Assembly: GCA_017893485.1 (NCBI GenBank) | Contig: CM030366.1 | Span: 183,423,681 to 183,487,680, forward strand | From: Hemerocallis citrina | Lineage: Eukaryota; Streptophyta; Magnoliopsida; Asparagales; Asphodelaceae | Direction of reading: 5' to 3' | DNA length: 64,000 nucleotides | Shown here: positions 57,132 to 64,000 of the stretch, one piece after another | Layout of the letters: every line of letters begins with the position of its first letter | How positions within the stretch are numbered: position 1 is the stretch's first letter | The notes under the pieces: model-generated | Told to the model about the DNA's origin: nothing | The model's input: the letters and a program-made list of their open reading frames with translations, nothing else | Database searches by the model: none | Translations under genes and position numbers: made by a program

Positions 57132-57807
57132 TGTTGAGTTTATGTCTTGCATACTACGTTGGAAGACAATGAAGCGATAGAGGAATCGATGCGATCAAAG
57201 CAGACTGGAAGCAAGTAGTGCAACAGCCAGCAAACTGTATAGTCGACCGCACAGTCGACTATCACCACCTCATTTTAGAGAAAATCCAAGTGCGGTCGAC
57301 CGCAAGATGTGCAGTCAACCGTTAGCGGCTGGAGATGTTTTTCAGGTGCAGGTCCGGGTGATTCTGCTGAAACTCAAACTTGCTCTTCAAGTTATATTGT
57401 ACGACTCTTATCGTAGGATTATCTCTTCAGGAATATCTAATGACTATTGTATCAAGATATCAAACTAGGGCTTCTCTAGGTCTCTATATATTATTGTAAT
57501 GGATCTCCATTGAGAGCTAAAAGAGAGAGTACTTCTTTGAAGAAAGTTTGAGAGGTTCTCCAATTGTAATTAACTAGAATTTTCTTGTAAGACTAGAGAG
57601 AGGTTTGTGGTGAGAATTCTAATATTATTGTATTTTCTCTAGTTGAATAACATCTCGGTTTCTTCTCTCTCGGATTAAGGAGAAAGCCCCAACCGGAACA
57701 AATTTGTGTGTTTTGGTGTGATTTTCTATTTGATTGATGGCTTATGTTGATTGTATCGCTTAACTTAACAAAATCCTAATAGAAAAGGGAATAATATTCC
57801 CTAAATT
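57132..57807 (+). repeat. Copia family 2 3' LTR
   Basis: Matches the 5' LTR with its hairpin insertion removed, including CTCTATATATTATTGTAA and AAGCCCCAACCGGAACAAA. Confidence 0.8.
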
Positions 57808-58153
57808 TTTTTCTTCTATTTTTGACATTAGTGCTCAACCTCATCATCACATTTTCAAGTGTTGATCTTCATCTGAATAACATGTACCCAACCACATGCT
57901 CTCTTTACTTGTGCCTTCATCCTCTATTCTCAGTCTACAAAATGATTGGGGATAGCTAACAAACTCAGAGTGCCTCATAATTAGATCCTCGAGGCAACGC
58001 TCTTCCATATTTTACAACTGCAGATAAACCAAAGACAATATCCTTAATCGGAAAAAAACAAACCGACAAGCATAGTAGTTCAAGTTAACATGAAGAAATA
58101 CGAAAATTAAAGTATCAAAAAATTCTCGAGACTATTCAGCATTAAGACAACAG
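57808..58153. other. Non-coding spacer
   Basis: No gene or repeat seen. Confidence 0.5.
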
Positions 58154-58308
58154 TAAGAGCATCCACAGTCGTTTGCTTATTTGTCATTTTTTCCATTTTT
58201 TTTTACTGTAGCGCACACAGTCGTATGCTATTTTGTCATTTTTTGGCAAAATCGCTACAGTAGAAAGGAAGAAATAGCAATCAAAATAGCAAAATGCATA
58301 TTATAGCT

Positions 58309-58895
58309 GACGAAACATCATGCTTCGTCCCAATGTGAGACGAAACATCATGTTTCGTCTGGATTATTTAATTATTATTTTAATTGATCGGACGAAACAT
58401 GAACATGATGTTTCGTCCGAAGTAAAAAAAAAAAACCAAATAAAATAACCTTTAAACGTGGGAATGAACATGATGTTTCGTCCCAATTTGAGACGAAACA
58501 TCATGCTTCGTCCCAATCCAATTTTAAAAAAATTTTGTAAATTTTGAATTTTTTTGCAATTATCTAAATTAATTTTGCAAATTTTTAAATTGTTTTTGCA
58601 AAAAAAATTTACAATTTGTTTAAAAAATTCTTTTTGCAATTTTTTTTACAAAAAAAACCTCCGAAATTTCCGGACGAAGCACCATGCTTCGTCCAGCTAC
58701 AGTGAATTTTTTGGAAATTTTTGTAATTTTTGTAATTGTTTTTGCAAATTTTAAAATTTATTTTGCAAATTTTTAAATTGTTTTTCCAAATATTATTTAC
58801 AAATTATTTTTAAAATTTGTTTTTGCAAATTTTTTTTGCAAAAAAAAAACTTCCTTTTTTCCCCCTTTTTGGGACGAAACATCATGTTTCGTCCC
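58309..58895. repeat. Dispersed short palindromes GACGAAACAT-CATG-TTTCGTC
   Basis: Copies near 58309, 58342, 58391, 58464-58510, 58674 and 58873, plus a weaker one near 60278 beyond the Pack-MULE. Each is a 20-27-bp inverted repeat; some read GAAGCAC/GTGCTTC variants. They are in the outer element only, so they predate the inner insertion. Confidence 0.85.
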
Positions 58896-58908
58896 GTAAT
58901 TTTTTTTA

Positions 58909-60261
58909 GGGCAAAAGCCAAAGTACCCCCCCAACGTTTGGCCCGAGTACAAAATGCCCATACAACGTTTGAAAAAATACAATAAACCCACCCTTCCGTT
59001 AACTTAACCCTTTCCGTTAAGTTATAATTATTAAATTACCTTTTTACCCTTACTCTCTCATATTCAATCTCTTTCTTCCCCTTCTTCATTCCTTTTTTAA
59101 GTACTTTTTGCTAAACACGCTTTTAAAATTTTCCAAACACCTAATTTAAGTGTAAAACAGTAAAAGTGCTTCAAGAACCAAAATTGTGTAGTTTTTTTCT
59201 CCTTCACAATGATGATGGTGATGATAGCAAAAAATTCTTATCTAACAATCAATTTGTAGGTTTGGTACCTGAAAATCATCGAGAAGAGCGGATACCAAGC
59301 CCTCCCATGGGTCAGATTCATAACAATGGCGGGTGAGTACGAATTGAGACTGATCTAAATGCATCTTTAGTGTGAAGATTTCCTTCTTCCCTATCTAGTA
59401 GCAGCATGTACTAGCCCATTGGCCTATATATTGCCAGGCTTCGGAAGTTAGCAACTTTTTTGGGATATGAGAGGATTTGAAGGTGAAAATTAGCCCCTGC
59501 AAAACTATTCATCTAGTTGTTCCGACTATTTTTGGTGACAAAACTGACATTTAAGAAAACCATAATTTGATGTTTTCTCTTGAGGGTTTGTTGCAGGGTG
59601 GTCTGGTCAATCTTTGATTTGGTGAGGCAAGTTTGTTTAAATTGCGCATTAATTTTTTAAAACAAATCAGATTCTTTCGAGTGAAGATTGATGATATTGT
59701 ATTTTGTAATCTTCGTATCATTTTGACAGTGTTACACTTTTTATATAGATTTCTCTGGAAATGGGACTTGAATTCATTTACTAGAACTCTCATTCTTATA
59801 TCTTAATCATGTTCATCAATTTTCTATGTCCAATTTATATTATATTATACTGTTGACATTTGCCGTACTTAAAGTGTCATACACTTTCCTGATGCCATTC
59901 TGTTGATTTCGTCATATAGAAGGTTGGAACACCTAGTAATGTAAAACACCTAGTAAGGCTCCATTTAGCATTGCTTTTGGAGAACACTTTTGGTTCTTGA
60001 AGCACTTTTACTGTTTTACACTTAAATTAGGTGTTTGGAAAATTTTAAAAGCGTGTTTAGCAAAAAGTACTTAAAAAAGGAATGAAGAAAGGAAAGAAAG
60101 AGATTGAATATGAGAGAGTAAGGGTAAAAAAGTAATTTAATAATTATAACTTAACGGAAAGGGTTAAGTTAACGGAAGAGTGGGTTTATTGTATTTTTTC
60201 AAACGTTGTATGGGCATTTTGTACTCGGGCCAAACGTTGGGGGGTACTTTGGCTTTTGCCC
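58909..60261 (+). mobile_element. Pack-MULE-like element with ~275-bp terminal inverted repeats
   Basis: The 9-bp duplication TTTTTTTTA is at 58900-58908 and 60262-60270. The ends GGGCAAAAGCCAAAGTACCC and the complement form long inverted repeats, 58909-59183 and 59988-60261, nearly identical throughout. Long repeats plus a 9-bp duplication identify a Mutator-like element. The 800-bp interior is not inverted-repeat sequence, encodes no MURA transposase, and contains exon-like pieces with splice sites, as in Pack-MULEs that capture host gene fragments. The T-rich duplication weakens certainty of its exact length. Confidence 0.85.
59260..59332 (+). pseudogene. Captured exon-like fragment inside the Pack-MULE
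   Basis: A 73-nt segment sits between an acceptor (AATTTGTAG) and a donor (GTGAGT). It translates without stops and includes SGYQALPWVRFITMAG, a composition unlike transposon DNA. A second short exon-like piece (about 59597-59621) follows an acceptor TTTGTTGCAG. I do not recognise the source gene. Capture is inferred from position and splice signals. Confidence 0.5.
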
Positions 60262-60421
60262 TTTTTTTTAGTTACAGACAAAACATCATGTTTCGTTTGT
60301 TTCTTTTTTAACGAACATATGCATTTTTTTGCCATTCGACGACTGTGGATGCTCATCGAATTGGATTGCTAAAAAATGCATTTTGCCATTTTTTTACATC
60401 GAAAGACTGTGGATGCTCTAA

Positions 60422-61142
60422 CGAAGGAAAAAATATGATGTCATCGATGTCATCACCACATAGCTATGAATAAACATAACATATTCCTTAGCTATGGCAT
60501 CTAGATTCAAAGAATATAATTCGCTTAAAGTATTTTTTTAAATGAACTCAAACCAATACTGATAGTGTTCTTAAATATCCACAGGATCATGTTTTATTGA
60601 AACCTGCAAAAATTTCTCATATCAAATTGAACTATTCACAATTCATATTTATCTTCTAAGTGGGGATCAATTCTTTTTCATCTTTTCCCTCATTGAAACT
60701 TCTAAAAGCTCCACCGTCGATAAATTATACCAAGTAAAGAAGATTGCTGAGTTGTTCTTGGGAATGCAGTTTTATCTTATTATTAAATCTGTCTTCTAGT
60801 GGTCTACTGGTTGACCTCATTTATAATGAGCAAGAGGCCGGGTGTTTAAACTTTGAATCCACCATTTTTCTTTATGAAAAAAAATGCATGCACATGACTA
60901 ATGAGCCTTGTCCAAAAAGAAATAATAATAGTTATAATGGCCATTCTCATCGTTATCTCCATCATCCAATTTATTCATTATTATAGACTTATATCAATCC
61001 GTTGCTAAATAAAAATATATCTAACTCTTTCCATACTATTTTCCATCCCAACACTAATTTTAGATCTTTATTTCTCACATAATAATCTACAAAACATAGC
61101 CCCTCATGGTACTTCTCGATCAACTCATTTCAGATTGCACAA
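60422..61142. other. Non-coding spacer
   Basis: AT-rich. The 80-codon frame near 60744 has no recognisable domain. Confidence 0.45.
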
Positions 61143-61296
61143 TCTCTAATATTATAATGGGAGAAGACCTTAGTGTCATTTGTAAATCTACCAACACGTG
61201 TGACGCACATACATAACTAATATGAAGGAGGTTTCAGGTTCGAGTCCTCACTATGTCAAAGTTTTTTTTATTAAGACGTCATGTGTAAATTACTAG
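61143..61296 (+). mobile_element. Mini-Helitron, 154 bp, both ends intact
   Basis: Starts TCTCTAATATTATAATGG and ends GTGTAAATTACTAG. It is preceded by A and followed by T, the expected insertion site. A GACGTCATGTG segment lies where the terminal hairpin should be, but the stem is weak. It contains CAGGTTCGAGTCC, resembling a tRNA B box. Same family as 36949-37120. Confidence 0.8.
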
Positions 61297-62079
61297 TAGG
61301 TTATAACTGGTATATCATTTCTTGTCTTCTTAATATAGTACACAACACACACTTTCAAGTGACATAAGTATCCATGTTGTTTCAAGTGACATAAGTGTCA
61401 TGTGTTTTAATGTTGCTGATAGGGGATAGTAAAAATAGAAATAAATAGCAAATTTATTAATTATTCAAGTGTACCATTTGATTCACATCATTATTCAAGA
61501 GAATTAGGAAGTATAAAATTAACCGAGATTGTGGATGACTGTAAGCAAAGAACACCCCAAAAATAGCAAAAAGTATAAAAGACATACCTTTGATGGGTCA
61601 TTAATCATCTACAAACTCCATGAATTAACATAAATAAAAATTATGTTCGCTCGCTTGTAGTTGTAGACCCATAAAATTTAGAAGAAACTAAAACCAAGAG
61701 TAAAGAAAGGATATAAGGCATAATACCTTATTTGACCTGGTCTTCAACCTTTGAGAAGGGAAATCACCAAACCCAATTTCACTTGTTACTGAAGACGACC
61801 TTGGTAGAGTTACTGTCCCATACATGGACACCATCAAATCTTATTCCAAAAATTCTCTGAACTAATCAAAAAGTAATTGTGTACAGTTCTTCGAGCAGTT
61901 GTGATGATGATGATATCCCTATTGCTTCACGTAATAACAGAGTTTGCTAATAGAAAACTCATCTAACAAAAAATCCCAAACCCTAACCTTACCCTAACCC
62001 TAACCTAGGTGGAACTCCTAACCCCCTCTTAACACTAACTTTAACCTTATACATGTAAACCTACTCCTTTATATTTTTT
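61297..62079. other. Non-coding spacer
   Basis: No gene seen. A short CCCTAACC-type stretch (about 61978-62006) recalls telomeric DNA but is irregular and only about 30 bp. Confidence 0.5.
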
Positions 62080-62440
62080 GGAATTTTTTTATGCATATTA
62101 CCTTCATAATTTTATATTGGTTAGATAGAGCGAAAAAATTAGAACGTAATAAAAAATTATAAATGATATATACGCGTATATCATCTGTCTTTGGTATGTA
62201 GTTGCAGAGAGACTGTTCGTAATGTAAGATAAATGTTAGAGATTTTTTTTTTCCAAAATGGATGATTATGAATTATTTTATATTATTTTTTGTACATATT
62301 TAACCACTATGATTATATATTGGTTTGAAATGTGGAAGTAATAGGCAAATAAAAAAAATATAACTAAACGATATACAAGTGTAGATCATCTGTCTTTGGT
62401 ATAAATTTCCACAGAGACTGTATGTAAAGAGTAAAGAGAA
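62080..62440 (+). repeat. ~205-bp partial duplication
   Basis: ATCATCTGTCTTTGGTAT occurs at about 62180 and 62385, with similar flanks (TATATTGGTT upstream, CAGAGAGACTGT / CACAGAGACTGT downstream). It lies directly before the double-hairpin array. Confidence 0.65.
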
Positions 62441-62464
62441 AATTGTAAAAATCCCAAAAACTTC

Positions 62465-63400
62465 ATACCTAGGCCGTTGTTAGAGACAACGACTTAAGGT
62501 ATTCATATAAATGGGTGCTCCATGACTTTTTGCTCTTTTCAACTTTTAAGCTACAACCTAGGCCGTTGTTGGAAACACGGTCTAAGGTATTTATAAATAA
62601 AAGAGTATTGCTCTCTAACTTGTTGCTCTTTTTGTCTTGTCCAATCAGAGAGCACCCCCGTAATATCAAATTTTTGACTGCAACAAGACAACGGCCTAAG
62701 GTATTTATAAATAAAAGGGTGTTGCTCTCTGATTTGTTGCTCCTTTTATCTTCTCCAAGTCAGAGAGCACCCCCGTAATATCAAATTTTTGATTGCACGG
62801 CCTAGGGTATTTATAAATAAAAGGGTGTTGCTTTCTGACTTGTTGCTCTTTTTTGTCTTCTCCAAGTCAGATAGCACCCCCAAAATTACAATTTTTTTAC
62901 TACAACCTAGGTCGTTGTTTGAGACAACGGCCTAACGTATTTACAAAATATGGTGTTGCTCTCTGACTTGTTGCTCCTTTTGCCTTTTCCAAGTTAGAGA
63001 GCATCCCCAAAATAACAATTTTTTACTATAACCTAGGCCGTTGTTTGAGACAATGGCCTAAGGTATTTACAAAATAGGGTGTTGCTCTCTGACTTGTTAC
63101 TCCTTTTGTCTTCTCCAGGTCAGAGAGCACCCCCAAAATTACAAATTTTTGACTACAACCTAGGCCGTTGTTGAAGACGGCCTAAGGTATTTTTAAAAAA
63201 AGGTGTTGCTCTCTGACTTGTTGCTCCTTTTGTCTTTTCCAAGTTAGAGAGCACCTCCAAAAAAACAATTTTTTGACTACAACTAGGTTATCAAAAAAAT
63301 ATTGTTTTGCTCTGTGACTTGTTGCTCTTTTTAACTTGTTATTGAACACTGAACAAAATTCAACAAATAACTTAGGCCGTTGGAGACAATGGCCTAGGTT
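62465..63400. repeat. Tandem array (~105-127 bp units, about 8) with two hairpins per unit
   Basis: Each unit has CCTAGGCCGTTGT-loop-ACAACGGCCTAAGG and then GCTCTCTGACTTG-loop-CAAGTCAGAGAGC, followed by ACCCCC and an AT linker. GTTGCTCTCTGACTTGTTGC-type copies occur near 62610, 62721, 62827, 62953, 63083, 63206 and 63306, with a weaker first unit near 62511. Some units have lost one arm of the first hairpin (about 62790 and 62690). Similar subterminal hairpin repeats occur in CACTA-type transposons, but no CACTA end is visible here. Confidence 0.85.
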
Positions 63401-64000
63401 TAAAAAATATATATATTTACATCTGCAAGTGCAGCTACAGCTGATACAATTGAGTTACAAACCAACATTTATGTACAACAACAATATTAACAAACGACAC
63501 AAACAAACGATATTTAATTCTCAAGAACATTTACAGTTACCAATCAAGGGTAATTAACTAAGTTGCACAAAGAGTTAAAAATAAACTGAAACATTACATT
63601 TTATAAATTCACATTCACACTGGATCGTCATATCTCGACTCAGAACTGTCTTCATCGGAAGGAATTACTTCTTGCCTTCATTGAATGATTAGGTTTAGTT
63701 AGTAAGAAACTCATTAACCACAAATAAATTATAATAAATTTAAACGAGGGACAAACAAATAAAGTACGAGTCTTACTCCTCAAATAAAGTTGGACAATTT
63801 CTTGAATCATGATTCATTTGCACAATGCCGCATCTTCGGCACCTTCTTGGTTTTTTTATACGGAGTTGCTCTCTTATCGACCTCAATCTTTTGGCGTGAG
63901 GCCTTCCCTTTGTCGTGCATTGCTGTGGGTTACTAATGCGTGTAGGAATGTGTCCACTCCCTTGATCATGAGGTTGTGCACTACCATGCGGTTGTGAACT
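63401..64000. other. Right-edge non-coding or unresolved region
   Basis: A 62-codon frame at 63809-63997 nearly reaches the edge, and its context cannot be seen. No domain recognised. Confidence 0.4.

Larger units (their letters stand above)
55613..57807 (+). mobile_element. Miniature Ty1/copia element (family 2): LTR, short gag piece, LTR
   Basis: 5' LTR 55613-56606 (TGTTGGATTTATG ... CCCTAACA, enlarged by a 308-bp insertion). Primer site TTGGTATCAGTGC (56608). Only about 525 bp of internal DNA remain before the 3' LTR at 57132-57807 (TGTTGAGTTTATG ... CCCTAA). Only part of gag is present, so it is a deleted non-autonomous form. Both LTRs carry paired GTCGAC motifs. The right-hand end has lost the terminal CA, and the duplication could not be confirmed. 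Confidence 0.83.
58157..60418. mobile_element. PIF/Harbinger-like non-autonomous element with TAA duplication
   Basis: Ends are GAGCATCCACAGTC (58157) and GACTGTGGATGCTC (60418), flanked by TAA at 58154-58156 and 60419-60421. A 3-bp TWA duplication is typical of PIF/Harbinger and Tourist-like MITEs. A second right-end copy (CGACTGTGGATGCTC, ending 60354) matches the left end better but lacks the TAA. The interior is AT-rich with many GACGAAACAT palindromes and is split by the Pack-MULE at 58909-60261. No transposase. Confidence 0.75.

Noticed and set aside
61978..62006. Telomere-like CCCTAACC stretch
   Set aside because: Only about 30 bp, irregular, and not the plant CCCTAAA repeat.
62465..63400. 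CRISPR-like array of palindromic repeats
   Set aside because: Units and 'spacers' are all similar, the genome is eukaryotic, and there are no cas genes.

Overview
This window is nuclear DNA of a flowering plant, most likely a eudicot. It is almost entirely nested transposable elements, with no bacterial-style operons, rRNA or tRNA genes. The evidence is Ty3/gypsy elements of the Tat lineage (second RNase H domain, antisense gene downstream of pol), Ty1/copia elements with initiator-Met-tRNA primer sites, plant Helitrons, MULE-, hAT- and PIF-like MITEs, and one intron-containing hAT-type gene. The species cannot be named from the sequence.

Layout. 1-8312 holds antisense long LTR sequence, cut by a complete 4.5-kb solo LTR (2084-6624, target duplication ATAAG) and a 257-bp Helitron. 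8313-22022 is a full-length 13.7-kb Tat-type retrotransposon (element B, duplication TGATC). It carries a sense gag-pro-pol reading frame broken by stops, three sets of tandem repeats, and a convincing antisense spliced gene. 22028-25384 holds the rest of the antisense LTR, a gag-only copia relic and a Helitron-like fragment. 25425-36938 is a related 11.5-kb Tat element (element A, duplication GATAG), in which the antisense gene has been mostly deleted. 38633-41131 (minus strand) is the only intact multi-exon gene: a four-exon, 729-residue DUF659/hAT transposase-like protein. 41330-49100 is a MITE-rich spacer with a third Tat-type solo LTR, a 180-bp tandem repeat and a hAT MITE with an exact 8-bp duplication. 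49474-52232 and 55613-57807 are two more internally deleted copia elements. The second contains a 308-bp MULE-type element that is almost one perfect hairpin. 58157-60418 is a PIF/Harbinger-like element full of short palindromes, and it contains a Pack-MULE-like element (58909-60261) that carries host exon-like sequence. 62465-63400 is a tandem array in which each unit can fold into two hairpins.

Working together. Nearly every retroelement here is defective. The two Tat elements keep intact LTR ends, primer sites and polypurine tracts but have stop codons that are mostly explained by C-to-T change. The two first-family copia copies share the same stops, so they were probably copied in trans by another element. 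The order of insertion can be read from the target duplications. The most interesting items are the in-phase splice structure of the antisense gene in element B and its loss from A, the intact hAT-like gene with apparent active-site and zinc-finger changes, the near-perfect 308-bp hairpin, the double-hairpin array, and paired GTCGAC motifs shared by unrelated LTR families.
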